Shown: positions 42,567 to 52,336, counted from the stretch's first letter. The stretch is 64,000 bases of DNA from Oscillospiraceae bacterium (GCA_902792905.1 CADBBH010000009.1:1-64000); one strand, 5' to 3'. Numbers and translations are program-made. The notes: generated from the letters alone by a model not told the origin.

Positions 42567-42610
42567 GAAAAGAATATCTCCGGCAGCAGAAATGCAACCG
42601 GAGAATTCTT
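42567..42610 (-). terminator. Probable terminator of the pyrophosphatase-like gene
   Basis: AAGAATTCTCCGG pairs with CCGGAGATATTCTT (one mismatch), followed by TTCCTTG on the minus strand. The stretch between here and the glnA promoter (42323-42566) is AT-rich. It holds only a nested hairpin (42450-42482, with two TGCGGAAA copies) of unknown meaning. Confidence 0.5.
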
Positions 42611-42706
42611 GAATCCTTTTATTACCAACCATGTAAACAGTCCGCAGTAACAATATTTAAATTACCGGTTTATGAACAACTGCATCATCCTGCGGGCTGA
42701 ATTCTT

Positions 42707-43246
42707 CTACATTAGAATCTCAATCTTATAGTATTTTTCCTGAAACTCTGTGGCTTCGAAAATCTCTTCCTTGGTAAAACTGTATTCATCGGGACAGACA
42801 ACCCATTTATCTTCGATGTCATCGAGCCTGTGAATAACGGCAATTACTTTTCCCTCAAATGAATTAACTGCTTCATAAACGCCGAGGATATAGACATCCT
42901 GCCATTCTCCGTCAGGAGCTCTCAGCCCTTCAAAATATCCGTAATTCACGGGATAAACCAAATTCTTGTGTTCCGGATGATGTGAGCCGAGCGGTCTGTC
43001 AACTGTAACGCGTATAGTTTTACCAAGGTATTTCCTGCCCATATGTTCATTCCATTCACGGTTGCAATAGTTATGGAATTCTTCTGCCAGATTGTTTTCC
43101 TCATAATACCAATTACACGCTGATATTACCTGCTCATCATCCATTTCTTCAACTTTTTTGGTCCGGTATTTGTAAACTTTGTGCTTTTTAAGGAATTCCC
43201 TGGAGATTAAAGCGATAAAATCATAATAATCCTTAAAATTATTCAT
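42707..43246 (-). CDS. Inorganic pyrophosphatase-like protein
   Basis: The 179-residue product starts at the ATG at 43246 (AGGAG ten bases upstream). The first 80 residues are helical and unrecognised. Residues 85-179 contain VTVDRPLGSHHPEHKNLVYP, VNYGYFEG and DGEWQDVYILG, resembling family I inorganic pyrophosphatase, where the DxxDxY-like metal-binding region is expected. The conserved Asp set appears incomplete, so activity is uncertain; it may be a diverged relative. Confidence 0.7.
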   Translation of the reverse strand: MNNFKDYYDFIALISREFLKKHKVYKYRTKKVEEMDDEQVISACNWYYEENNLAEEFHNYCNREWNEHMGRKYLGKTIRVTVDRPLGSHHPEHKNLVYPVNYGYFEGLRAPDGEWQDVYILGVYEAVNSFEGKVIAVIHRLDDIEDKWVVCPDEYSFTKEEIFEATEFQEKYYKIEILM

Positions 43247-43309
43247 TGCATTCAATCTCCTGTCTGTCAAATATTGTTTTCACGATATGAGAGGCGAAAA
43301 AACGGACTT

Positions 43310-44092
43310 TTATATATCCAGAATTTTTCCTTCCCATTCGGGATCGGAATCAACGCCGAGCAGGGAGGCGACGGTCGGGGCAATATCAAGGATGCTTCCG
43401 CCGTCTTTGACCGCGTTTTCCTTTGACGGCAGGCGGACAATTACGGGAATTGTCATATCTTCGGGAATATCATAGCCGTGAGTTCTGTCGTGACCGCCGT
43501 GATCAGCGGTGACGATGACGGTATAATCATCGGGGATTCCCCGGCATATTGTTTCTATACAGCCCCAGCTGCCGCTTACCGCGCGCAGGTATTCATCGTT
43601 CATCCATCCCGAATTATGACCCGCCGCGTCTGACCAGCCGAGATATACGAAGGTAAAATCGGGCAGATCCGAAGCAATGTAATCCTTAGCGAGGCCTGCA
43701 ATCCGCGGATTGGCATTTTCATAGCTGTAAATATGCCCTGAAACATAGCAGGAATAAGCGAGCGAATCGGGGCGCGCCAGATCCTTGATTTCCTCCCAGT
43801 TATAAAAGAGAGCGCATTTTTTGCCTGCTCTGCGGAGGACTTCGCAGATTCCGTTCACCGGCCTCACCTGCGGCACGTAGGTATTAGTGAGAATTCCGTG
43901 CCGCCCGGGCTCCACAGAATGAAACAGCGACATGTGGCATGGCAGGGTGACAGACGGCATAACCGTCTGCGCCGCCGGGAAATACACGCTTTCAGAAAGC
44001 ATTTCTTTAACGAAGGGATGCCCGCACGCCTCAAGGGAATCCGGGCGCATCCCGTCAACAAGTATCAGAACAGTTTTATTCATATCAGTCAT
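43310..44092 (-). CDS. Alkaline-phosphatase-superfamily phosphodiesterase
   Basis: The 260-residue product resembles the type I phosphodiesterase/nucleotide pyrophosphatase family. LILVDGMRPDSLE at the N-terminus and MPSVTLPCHMSLFHS supply the first metal site and nucleophile Thr; YLGWSDAAGHNSGW and VTADHGGHDRTHG the other ligands. It lacks a signal peptide and is shorter than many relatives. Its ATG overlaps the end of the protease gene by eight bases, so translation is probably coupled; I find no separate ribosome site. Confidence 0.88.
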   Translation of the reverse strand: MTDMNKTVLILVDGMRPDSLEACGHPFVKEMLSESVYFPAAQTVMPSVTLPCHMSLFHSVEPGRHGILTNTYVPQVRPVNGICEVLRRAGKKCALFYNWEEIKDLARPDSLAYSCYVSGHIYSYENANPRIAGLAKDYIASDLPDFTFVYLGWSDAAGHNSGWMNDEYLRAVSGSWGCIETICRGIPDDYTVIVTADHGGHDRTHGYDIPEDMTIPVIVRLPSKENAVKDGGSILDIAPTVASLLGVDSDPEWEGKILDI

Positions 44093-46472
44093 TGGGAATT
44101 ACCGGTGTCCAGTATTCATTATCATAAATATCGGTCACAAGATATGTCGCCGAGCATTTTTCGGGATTGGGGACATAGACATCGGAAATCTTATGATTGC
44201 CGTTGTAGATTAATTCTTCGCCGTAAAGATATGAATCCTGATACTCGCCGTCATAGGTGTAATAGTCACAGACAAATTCAATCTTGTCGCCCTTGTTGAG
44301 CGCTTCCATACCTTTGGCAACCGTCTCGGTCTCGCCGTCCCTGTAATCTCTGCGGGCGCCGGCGATGTATCCTTCGGGATGCTCCTTATCGAATACGATA
44401 ATCAGATTTGCCCTCTCGCCGTTGAGCAGTACGGGCACTCTGCCGGTGGTTGTTTCTTTGAAAGTATCAATATGATAATAGGGAACGGGCTGATCGTCGA
44501 TGGCGAGCCATGTTCCGCTGAAATCGCTTACAAGAGCTCCTTCGTCGGTTATCTTATATACATTGTCAAGGCCCATATCGATATAGCCATTGCCGTCGTC
44601 ATAGAAGAGATTGAGCTCAAGCGAATGAATCTGTTTCCACTGACCTTCGCTGAGAGTCATCTGATAGTTGCCGCCGACCTTTGTCCAGGCAAAGTTTGAA
44701 GTGTCAAGCTGGTTGCCCGAAATCGTTTCGGCCGCAAGATCAACATCAAGATTTCTGCCGAGGAACGAGCCCGCAAGGCCTGCAAGGTCACCGAGCCCGC
44801 CGAGGGCCGGTGAAGAGGAGGTTGAGCCGCCGCCGAGGAAGCTGCCGAGAATACTTGTGATATCGACGCCGGAGGAGGGCGACTGGCCCGCGAACTGGCC
44901 GAGCAGCGAGGGCAGCGGAGAAGCGGGCTGTGAATCCTGCGCCACAACCTGACCCGCGGCTTCAAGTGAAGCAAAGGACTTGATGCATTCGGTATAATTG
45001 CTGTCAATATCGAGAGCTTCATAAGCCTGAACTGCGCTGGGTACTCTTGAGGCCTTCTTATACGGGAAATAGATTGCGAGACCGTAGGCATTGCTTATGG
45101 AGGAAGAAGTCTTATTATATTTTACTGCGCCGAGAAGAGCGTCTGCGAGCGCCTTTGCGTCATCGGTGCCGATATTATATGCGAGGTGTACGAGGTCAAT
45201 CTGGTCTGTCTTGCTCGATACCGCGAATTCGCGGGTATTTGCTCTCGCATCGGAAACCGCCTTGTATTCTTTGCCCTTAAGTTTTGAAACTGTTTCGGTC
45301 GCGAACTTGCTGAATTCTGCGGGAACGGTAGCAGTCAGTTCCGCGAGGTCAACCACAGAGAGCGTGGTCTTCTGACCGGGACACTTCTGATTGCAGAAAG
45401 AAACGAAATCATCAACTATGATTTTGCCTATTTCAACAGTCTCCATTGAAGGATTCTTTGAAAGAGCGGTCAGCCAGTTTGTGTAATACCAGCCGACGCC
45501 GGGCTCAGTTTCCTCCGAGCCGATAAGATAATCGGCGTAATTATCGAGCATCAGGGCATTTTCAAGAGTTCCCATAAGGCAGGCGTCAAAGCCGATGAAA
45601 TCGAATTTTGTGCCCGATGCCTTGAGCGCGTCGTTGATTCCTTTAAGAGTCAGTGAGCCGGCAGTTTTGTTTCTCTCATCATAGCCGAAGCCTGAAATTG
45701 AGCCGCCGCCGTGATCCCACATTATAAGCATATTGCGGTTTGCCGGATAATTCTTGGTGCAGTAGTTTATGAATTTGGTAAGCGTTGTCGCCTTGGTCAT
45801 CGGGTCTCTGCCGTCATTCTGAACAAGGCACTGCATATTGCCGTTCGCAATTTTCCATATCTGGTTTACGCTGTTGCTTATCTGACTGATTTTCCATGAA
45901 GTACAGCCGCCTGTATAGATGATGACATCTACATTGCTGCCGATTGTGGCCGCGGCCATTTCCCTCATATCGTTGCTCGCCATTCCGCCTCTTGTTTCAA
46001 GGTCGGTGCCGCACATATAGACCATAACGGTCGCTTTGTCTCTGCTGTCGCCGTAAATAACGGTTCTCTTTGCACGCGCGCCTTCAGCGACCGATTTGTC
46101 GAGCTTGCCGGTGTTGGCAGGCACTACCCAGTCGGATGAAACGGTGCTGTTGGTGAATGCGCTGAAAACGCTTGCTGTCGGTGTTGTGTTATTTGACGGA
46201 GTGCCGTTGCCGCCTCCGAGCAGATTGCTCAGGCCGAATCCGCCGCCTCCGAGCAGCAGAGCAAGAAGTATGGCGATTATCCCGCCCTTTCTTCCGCCGC
46301 CTGAGCGCACGGGGCCTCCTCCGCCCTGCGAACCGCCTGATGACGGGGACGGATTTCCTCTGCCGTGATATCCTTCCTGTCTGCCGACAGGACCCGATCC
46401 GAGCCCCTCACCGCGCTTGTAAATCGGCTTGCCCTGACCGGTCACATTCTTCTGACGACCCTGCTGTTCCAT
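44085..46472 (-). CDS. Membrane-anchored clostripain-family (C11) peptidase
   Basis: The 795-residue product has a Gly-rich basic cytoplasmic N-terminus (1-65), a single membrane helix (about 66-88) and a large extracellular part. The C11 catalytic core shows VMVYMCGTDLE, the catalytic His in MWDHGGGS and catalytic Cys in GFDACLMGTLE. Cleavage after Arg or Lys is typical of the family. After the protease domain comes a Ser/Gly/Pro-rich linker and a C-terminal beta-rich domain of about 200 residues. AAGGAGG precedes the ATG and a consensus promoter lies at 46504-46533. Confidence 0.92.
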   Translation of the reverse strand: MEQQGRQKNVTGQGKPIYKRGEGLGSGPVGRQEGYHGRGNPSPSSGGSQGGGGPVRSGGGRKGGIIAILLALLLGGGGFGLSNLLGGGNGTPSNNTTPTASVFSAFTNSTVSSDWVVPANTGKLDKSVAEGARAKRTVIYGDSRDKATVMVYMCGTDLETRGGMASNDMREMAAATIGSNVDVIIYTGGCTSWKISQISNSVNQIWKIANGNMQCLVQNDGRDPMTKATTLTKFINYCTKNYPANRNMLIMWDHGGGSISGFGYDERNKTAGSLTLKGINDALKASGTKFDFIGFDACLMGTLENALMLDNYADYLIGSEETEPGVGWYYTNWLTALSKNPSMETVEIGKIIVDDFVSFCNQKCPGQKTTLSVVDLAELTATVPAEFSKFATETVSKLKGKEYKAVSDARANTREFAVSSKTDQIDLVHLAYNIGTDDAKALADALLGAVKYNKTSSSISNAYGLAIYFPYKKASRVPSAVQAYEALDIDSNYTECIKSFASLEAAGQVVAQDSQPASPLPSLLGQFAGQSPSSGVDITSILGSFLGGGSTSSSPALGGLGDLAGLAGSFLGRNLDVDLAAETISGNQLDTSNFAWTKVGGNYQMTLSEGQWKQIHSLELNLFYDDGNGYIDMGLDNVYKITDEGALVSDFSGTWLAIDDQPVPYYHIDTFKETTTGRVPVLLNGERANLIIVFDKEHPEGYIAGARRDYRDGETETVAKGMEALNKGDKIEFVCDYYTYDGEYQDSYLYGEELIYNGNHKISDVYVPNPEKCSATYLVTDIYDNEYWTPVIPND

Positions 46473-46503
46473 AACAAGACCTCCTTGAATTTAATCCGCC
46501 TTT

Positions 46504-46533
46504 ATTATACTTTTTTTACATTAAAAGTGTCAA
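46504..46533 (-). promoter_or_regulatory. Promoter of the clostripain-family gene
   Basis: TTGACA, 18 bases, TATAAT on the minus strand. Confidence 0.75.
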
Positions 46534-46549
46534 TACTTTTAGTGTGAAA
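46515..46549. promoter_or_regulatory. Inverted repeat over the clostripain promoter
   Basis: TTTACATTAAAAGT (46515-46528) and ACTTTTAGTGTGAAA (46535-46549) are near-perfect inverted arms around GTCAAT, which is part of the -35 box. Location suggests a repressor operator; no candidate regulator is adjacent. Confidence 0.5.
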
Positions 46550-46639
46550 AACGGAAGGGATCAAAACCGTAGTAAACAAAAATAAAAAACTGGTGCAATC
46601 GGCGGAAATATATGATATAATCGGCTTGAGGTGAAGAAA

Positions 46640-47587
46640 ATGAAAATTGTAATTCTTGACGGATATGCCGAGAATCCGGGCGACCTCTCGTGGGACTGGC
46701 TCGGCGGATACGGCGAATATAAGGTTTTTGACCGCACTCCGGCGGAGCTTATTGACGAGAGATGCGCCGGCTGCGATGTGATAATTACAAACAAGACACC
46801 GCTGACGAGAGCGACGCTCGAAAAAATCGAAAATCTGAGATATGTCGGACTGCTGAGCACCGGGTATAATGTGGTTGACTGGGAATACTGCAAAGAAATC
46901 GGTGTTCCTGTCTGCAATATTCCGACCTACAGCACAATGGCAGTCGCGCAGAATGTTTTCGCGCATATCATTGCCTATACAAACAGAGTAGCCGAGCATT
47001 CCGCTTCCGTTCACGCAGGCGAATGGGCGTCAAATCCCGATTTTTCATATCAGGTCGCCCCGATCTACGAGCTTGACGGCAAAACGCTGGGCATAATCGG
47101 TTTCGGCAAAATCGGCAAAGCGGTCGCAAAAATCGCCGTCTCTTTCGGAATGAAGGTTCTCGTGCAGACGAATCATCCTCAACCGACCGAAGGAGTCGAA
47201 TTCACAGACAGGGAAACGCTCATAGCAAGCTCGGATTTTATCACGATTCATACCCCGCTCACTCCCGAAACACAGGATATGGTGAATGCGGAATTCCTCT
47301 CGAAAATGAAGAAAACCGCTATGCTGATAAATACTTCACGCGGACCCGTAATCGATGAAAATGCGCTGGCAGACGCTCTTAAAAACGGACAAATTGCCGC
47401 GGCGGGACTCGATGTTATGCATAAAGAACCTCCCGAAAAGGATAATCCGCTCTGTTCTCTGCCGAACTGCTCGATTACTCCCCATATTGCCTGGGCGGGT
47501 TATGAAACGCGTGTTCGTCTGATGGAAATCTGCAAGGAGAATATCAGGGCGTTCGCCGAAGGCAGTCCAATCAATCTGGTTTATTGA
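46640..47587 (+). CDS. D-2-hydroxyacid dehydrogenase
   Basis: The 315-residue NAD-dependent enzyme reduces a 2-keto acid (or oxidises a D-2-hydroxy acid). The Rossmann motif is GIIGFGKIGKAVA, INTSRGPVIDENAL contains the catalytic Arg, and the Glu and His follow in LDVMHKEPPEKDNPL and ITPHIAWAG. The pattern is near glycerate/hydroxypyruvate dehydrogenases, but the substrate is not certain. I begin at the ATG at 46640 because AGGTGA lies just upstream and contains the earlier GTG. Confidence 0.92.
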   Translation: MKIVILDGYAENPGDLSWDWLGGYGEYKVFDRTPAELIDERCAGCDVIITNKTPLTRATLEKIENLRYVGLLSTGYNVVDWEYCKEIGVPVCNIPTYSTMAVAQNVFAHIIAYTNRVAEHSASVHAGEWASNPDFSYQVAPIYELDGKTLGIIGFGKIGKAVAKIAVSFGMKVLVQTNHPQPTEGVEFTDRETLIASSDFITIHTPLTPETQDMVNAEFLSKMKKTAMLINTSRGPVIDENALADALKNGQIAAAGLDVMHKEPPEKDNPLCSLPNCSITPHIAWAGYETRVRLMEICKENIRAFAEGSPINLVY

Positions 47588-47597
47588 GGAAAAGACT

Positions 47598-48008
47598 ATG
47601 AAAATTCTTGTAATTGACGGGCAGGGCGGTCAGCTCGGAGCCCAGATAATAAAATCGGTCAAATCAAAAATTGCGGGAGCTGAAATAACCGCCGTCGGCA
47701 CAAATTCCGCCGCTACCCTCGCAATGCTGAAGGCGGGCGCGGATAACGCAGCAACAGGAGAAAACCCCGTAAAAGTCGCCTGCAGGAGCGCTGACGTAAT
47801 TATCGGCCCTGTCGGCATTGTAATTGCGGATTCACTCTTCGGCGAAATAACGCCGGATATGGCAGTTGCAATCGGACAGGCGGATGCCGTGAGAATTCTT
47901 GTTCCGATGAATAAATGCGAGAATCAGGTTGCCGGCGTTCCCGATCTCTCTACCGCTGCGCTGATAAATGATGTGACCGGAAAACTCGCGAAACTGAATA
48001 TCGAATAA
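47598..48008 (+). CDS. DUF3842 family protein
   Basis: The 136-residue product begins MKILVIDGQGGQLGAQI, a Rossmann-like Gly-rich loop, and contains VIIGPVGIVIADSLFGEI and LVPMNKCENQVAGV; I recognise it as DUF3842, a small family of Firmicutes without a known role. It may bind a nucleotide. It follows the dehydrogenase by 10 bases and ends at a two-way terminator. Confidence 0.88.
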   Translation: MKILVIDGQGGQLGAQIIKSVKSKIAGAEITAVGTNSAATLAMLKAGADNAATGENPVKVACRSADVIIGPVGIVIADSLFGEITPDMAVAIGQADAVRILVPMNKCENQVAGVPDLSTAALINDVTGKLAKLNIE

Positions 48009-48012
48009 AAAG

Positions 48013-48038
48013 AAAGGCACGGTCTGACCGTGCCTTTT
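48013..48038. terminator. Bidirectional terminator between convergent genes
   Basis: AAAGGCACGGTC-TG-ACCGTGCCTTTT, a 12-bp stem with A and T flanks, between the ends of the DUF3842 and epimerase-like genes. Confidence 0.9.
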
Positions 48039-48043
48039 ATCTG

Positions 48044-48889
48044 TTATTTTATTATTTCCGCTTTCCACGGGAAATCAAATATTTCTCCCGGGGCGAGTGA
48101 GCGGATTTCACGCTTCTTTGAGATGTCGTCCTTCACCTCGTGCGAGTCGTTGATGCCGTGCCACGGCTCAATGCAGACATAAGGAGCGCCGGGCTTCGCC
48201 CAGATTCCGAGCACGGGCGCGTCACCGAAAGTGAATTCGATTTCGTTTTCGCCTTTCAAACGCAGTTTTTTCGATTTCAGCCCCGAAATAATCAATGCGT
48301 CGGGCTCAAAGATTTCTTTTGTTATCACTATCTCTCTCTCGTTGTCGAGCAGAGGGAATTTTTTATCTATGAGCAGATTCGTGCTGTCGATTCGCTCGGT
48401 GCAGACTGTCTCCGGCTGTTCAAATTCAATTACATCTCCCAATTTGCAGTTGAAAGCAGGATGCGCTCCGATTGAGAAATACATGGTTTTACCGTCCCTA
48501 TTAATAACGGAGAGCGTATTTTTCAGCGAATTGCCTTCAAGCTCAAAGACCGCGAGCAATTCAAATTCAAACGGGTATTTTTCCAGCGTGTCAGTATTGC
48601 TCTTAAGCGAGAATACCGCTCTTGCACCTGCACATTCAACCACATCGAAAACAAGTTTTCTTGCGAGGCCGTGCTTCGGCATTGAATACTCCCTGCCGTC
48701 GTAAAAATACCTGTTGCCGTTGAGCTGACCGATTACCGGGAAAAGTATCGGTGCCTGACCGTACCATATTTCTTCCCTGCCGGGCCAGATATATTCCTTG
48801 CCGTTTTCTTTCGATTTCAAAGAGTGAAGTTCAGCGCCGAAATCGTTGATTTCACATGTGAGATATTCATTTTCAATTCTGTAAAGCAT
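48044..48889 (-). CDS. Aldose 1-epimerase (galactose mutarotase)-like protein
   Basis: The 281-residue product starts at the ATG at 48889 with AAAGGAG eight bases upstream. It has the family pattern: FGAELHSLKSKENGKEYIW at the N-terminus, FPVIGQLNG, PKHGLAR (catalytic His), SIGAHPAFN (second His), and VCIEPWHGINDS near the end with the presumed catalytic Glu. It probably interconverts sugar anomers in the cytoplasm; the sugar is not known. Confidence 0.92.
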   Translation of the reverse strand: MLYRIENEYLTCEINDFGAELHSLKSKENGKEYIWPGREEIWYGQAPILFPVIGQLNGNRYFYDGREYSMPKHGLARKLVFDVVECAGARAVFSLKSNTDTLEKYPFEFELLAVFELEGNSLKNTLSVINRDGKTMYFSIGAHPAFNCKLGDVIEFEQPETVCTERIDSTNLLIDKKFPLLDNEREIVITKEIFEPDALIISGLKSKKLRLKGENEIEFTFGDAPVLGIWAKPGAPYVCIEPWHGINDSHEVKDDISKKREIRSLAPGEIFDFPWKAEIIK

Positions 48890-48988
48890 AAATTGTTCTC
48901 CTTTCATCCATAGTATTATTTTATTACGAATACATCTTAAAGTCAAACAAAAGTGAATGATTTATTTACGTTTTTCACAAATATATTA

Positions 48989-49017
48989 TTGTAAAATGAA
49001 ATATAATAGTATATAAT
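48989..49017 (+). promoter_or_regulatory. Promoter of the LRR-MFS pair
   Basis: TTGTAA, 17 bases, TATAAT upstream of the ATG at 49053. Confidence 0.7.
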
Positions 49018-49052
49018 TATTAAATACAGTAAAATGAAGGCGAAGTGAAGGA

Positions 49053-50570
49053 ATGAAAACAAAACAGAAGGTCCTCATTGTTTGTCTGCTGGTGCTGTTT
49101 ATCGGCGCCTCTGTTTTTATGTCGTTCAATATGATCTCCCGCCCGACTTATGAATTTTCATATATCGAAAATTATAAAGATACGGGCAAATCGGGCTATG
49201 TCTTTGACGGCTTCAACGGAAACGGCAGTACTCCCGAGATTCATATCGACCATCCGTATTCAAAGGTAAACGGCAACTGGGTTCCCGATGAGAGCAAGGA
49301 TGTCATCGGGGTTGACAACTATACCCTTGTCAGCGACGAATACGTCAAATATATCTATATAGGGCCGACTGTTGAGCATATCGATGAGCAGGCTTTTGTT
49401 TACTGCAAGCAGCTTCGCGCGGTTTATGTTGACGAGGCGAATCCGAATTACTGTGATGTTGACGGTGTACTTTATACCAAGGATATGAAGACGATGATTC
49501 TCTATCCTATCTGCCGCTGCACACAGCTTGTCTATGATGATATCGCCGAATACGGCGATGTCAGGAATATCGGCCTCGATGTCAAGGAAAACTATGATAT
49601 CAATGGTAAGGACGATGCCGAATTATTCACGGCCCTTCATAAGCAGATAAGAGAAACCAACGGTGACGATTTTACGCAGGCGATGTTTGATGAAATGCTT
49701 GAAAAGAAGGTTACCGCCCCTTATATCGGCACTTACTATGTTCTCAAGGAAAAGACTGCGGGCTCGCTCAAAGTTGAGAAGGCATGGAGCTGTGACGAGA
49801 AGTATACGGTTCCCGACGGAGTTGAGAGAATCGCGGGCAACGCCTTCTATAAATGTGACAGACTTATTGAAATCAATCTGCCCGACAGTGTGAAAGAAAT
49901 CGGCAATATGGCATTTTTCAAATGCTACGGAACTTCGCTCATCCGCCTTCCCGATTCGCTTGAATCCATCGGAAATGACGCCTTCAGTTACTGTGAAAAT
50001 ATGCGCTATGCAATCTTCATTCCCGAAACGGTTAAGCATATCGGTCACCACGCTTTCTATAAATGCAATAACGATCTGAAATACTACATGGGCGCGAAAT
50101 CAGACGATGGCCTCGATCTGGGCGGCAGATGGCAGGCCAGAAGCGACAATAAATTTGAGGCAGATCCGCCGCTCTGGGGTACCACCCGCGAGGAATGCGA
50201 TAAATACAATCAGGAGCTCTATGACAGAGATGCAAAAGAGGCCGAGGAGGCCGCGAAGAATGCGGAGCCGACCAATTCCTCAAACTCCTCAAAGAGCGAA
50301 GTCAACACCACCTTCATAAAGCTGATTATGGTATTCTTCTTTATTCCCGGCTTCCTTTATATCGGCGTTCAGGTTATAAGGGCAATGTTCAAGGAAGATT
50401 TCCTTATGACGAAGAGAGGCAAAAGAAAACTCGAAGCGATCAAGAAAGAGAAGGAAGCAATCCATCAGTCCTATGTTGAGGCGGGTGCTCTGGAAATGCA
50501 GGAGAATCCCGCGGAGGAGCCCGAAAGCACGGATAATACGGAAGATTCAGAGGAAGGAGGGGATGAATAA
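49053..50570 (+). CDS. BspA-type leucine-rich repeat membrane protein
   Basis: The 505-residue product has an N-terminal membrane helix (about 8-26), an extracellular part with LRR_5 repeats (VEHIDEQAFVYCKQL near 115, VERIAGNAFYKCDRL near 262, VKEIGNMAFFKC, LESIGNDAFSYCENM, VKHIGHHAFYKCNN), a second helix near residue 430 and a charged cytoplasmic tail of about 70 residues. Such repeats usually mediate binding. Two helices flanking one extracellular domain, with the MFS gene overlapping by one base, suggest an accessory or receptor subunit of that carrier. Confidence 0.88.
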   Translation: MKTKQKVLIVCLLVLFIGASVFMSFNMISRPTYEFSYIENYKDTGKSGYVFDGFNGNGSTPEIHIDHPYSKVNGNWVPDESKDVIGVDNYTLVSDEYVKYIYIGPTVEHIDEQAFVYCKQLRAVYVDEANPNYCDVDGVLYTKDMKTMILYPICRCTQLVYDDIAEYGDVRNIGLDVKENYDINGKDDAELFTALHKQIRETNGDDFTQAMFDEMLEKKVTAPYIGTYYVLKEKTAGSLKVEKAWSCDEKYTVPDGVERIAGNAFYKCDRLIEINLPDSVKEIGNMAFFKCYGTSLIRLPDSLESIGNDAFSYCENMRYAIFIPETVKHIGHHAFYKCNNDLKYYMGAKSDDGLDLGGRWQARSDNKFEADPPLWGTTREECDKYNQELYDRDAKEAEEAAKNAEPTNSSNSSKSEVNTTFIKLIMVFFFIPGFLYIGVQVIRAMFKEDFLMTKRGKRKLEAIKKEKEAIHQSYVEAGALEMQENPAEEPESTDNTEDSEEGGDE

Positions 50571-52336
50571 TGGCAGGTGCAGGCAAAGGCGCAAAACTCA
50601 AATCGTTTTTCAATGAGTTCAAAGACCATTGGAACACACCCGCCCCGGGCAAATATGTGCCCTATAAAGAGTATCTCTCCGTTTTCTTCGGAGTCGGCGG
50701 AGACCATTCCCTTCAGAGAGTGCTCGGCTATCTTTCGTTCGGCACCGGCTGTTTCCTTGTAATTTTCTATTATGAAATCCCCGTTCTGACCTTTTCGATA
50801 ATAGGGGCTTTCTTTATGGTTCAGGGCTATTTCTGGAGTATCCTTAATATGATTATTTCGGATAATCTGGGTTTCCTGCCGAAAAAGACGGAAAAGAAGA
50901 TGTATGTTCTGTATTTCTTCTTCACTGCGTTGGGAATACTATTCCTCGTATTTGATTTTTCAAATATCATTCCCTTCCCCGAGAGAATGCGCAATTATCT
51001 TGAATCCTTCCCGGGTATAAATATGAGGAACACCCTCAAAATTTTCGGCGCTCACTGGCTTGTCTGCGGCTACGGCGGAGCGAGAGCGATATTCATCCGC
51101 AAAAGATGGTTGCCGAAACTCGGCAGATACAAACTTTTCGCGTACCCGAATGTTATCCCCGCGATGATACTTGTTCTGCTTATCTGCTGGCTTCCTCTCT
51201 ATGAGAAGCCGCTCTACGAGAGAGTATGGATGCTTTATCTCCTCTTCTCGCTCTATGGAATGTTTACCTATACGGGCGGAGCGTCGGCGATTTCGAGTAA
51301 CATTTCGCCCAACGCCCATGAAAGGATGCTTGTGCGCTGCTATCCGGAAAAGCTCAGCCATCTTTTCAATTCGGTATTTGTTGTTTCCGTGCTTCCGCTT
51401 CTCGCTTCCACTTTCACGGGCGATATAACGAATATCAATACATACAGATACATTATCCCGATTATGATGATGCTCTGCACGTTGCTTATGTTCAGCGGTA
51501 TCGGTAATATCAAGGAGAGAATTCCGCAGCCCCCGATAGAAAAGAAAAAATATATCCCGTTCTGGGACGCAATCGCCGGAGTCCTCAAGAATAAATATCA
51601 CTGGATAAATGCGATTTCCGGTCTTATCGATGCTTTGGGCAACGGCTCGCTCGCCGTCAAGGATATAATTCTTATCTATACTTGGCGCGAGAGAGGAATC
51701 ATCTATGTAATCGTTCAGAATCTTATCTCAATGATGGGTAATCCCGGAGCGTTCCTCGCTCCCTGGATAAGAAAGAAATTCCAATACAGAACCCTTGTTC
51801 TTTTCAAGCGTCTTGTGCTTGCGGGGCAGTGCTTCGGATATATCTGCGCCTTCTATTTCTTCAAGGATAATTATTTTATGAGCGGCCTCATTATGCTTAT
51901 TTCCCTGTGTATCGGCGATATGCTCAAGAGCGCGCTCGACCTTGCGGATAACGATATGGGCGTTCGCCTGAGAGACTATCAGATGTATCTTTCCGGCGAG
52001 AGACTCGAAAACTATGCGGGCGTTGTCGGCTGGTTTACCGGTCCCTTCGGAGCGATAATCAGCCTTATTATCCCGATTCTATTCTACCGCGTCGGTTTTA
52101 CTTCCGACTACGATATTCTTTTCGTTGACGATATCAGAAGTAAGTGCATGATGATAGGCATGGCGTTTGACCTTGTGGGTCATATTCTCTGTATATTCCC
52201 GTATCTGCTCTTCTGGGATTACACAGACGAAAAGCACGCGAAGGTCATTAGAATTCTCGAAGAGAGAGAACGCCTTGCGAACGCCGGCGCGAGCGAAGAG
52301 GAAATCTACGCTGTCGGCAAGGATGAAAAGCTTTGA
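50570..52336 (+). CDS. MFS transporter, GPH-like
   Basis: The 588-residue polytopic protein has about 12-14 hydrophobic helices and resembles glycoside-pentoside-hexuronide-type MFS carriers (N-terminal FFGVGGDHSLQRVLGYLSFG, later LIDALGNGSLAVKDI). It is longer than the usual 450-480 residues, with extended loops. Stop of the LRR gene and this ATG share one base (TAATG). Substrate unknown; sugar-like solutes would fit the family. Confidence 0.8.
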   Translation: MAGAGKGAKLKSFFNEFKDHWNTPAPGKYVPYKEYLSVFFGVGGDHSLQRVLGYLSFGTGCFLVIFYYEIPVLTFSIIGAFFMVQGYFWSILNMIISDNLGFLPKKTEKKMYVLYFFFTALGILFLVFDFSNIIPFPERMRNYLESFPGINMRNTLKIFGAHWLVCGYGGARAIFIRKRWLPKLGRYKLFAYPNVIPAMILVLLICWLPLYEKPLYERVWMLYLLFSLYGMFTYTGGASAISSNISPNAHERMLVRCYPEKLSHLFNSVFVVSVLPLLASTFTGDITNINTYRYIIPIMMMLCTLLMFSGIGNIKERIPQPPIEKKKYIPFWDAIAGVLKNKYHWINAISGLIDALGNGSLAVKDIILIYTWRERGIIYVIVQNLISMMGNPGAFLAPWIRKKFQYRTLVLFKRLVLAGQCFGYICAFYFFKDNYFMSGLIMLISLCIGDMLKSALDLADNDMGVRLRDYQMYLSGERLENYAGVVGWFTGPFGAIISLIIPILFYRVGFTSDYDILFVDDIRSKCMMIGMAFDLVGHILCIFPYLLFWDYTDEKHAKVIRILEERERLANAGASEEEIYAVGKDEKL

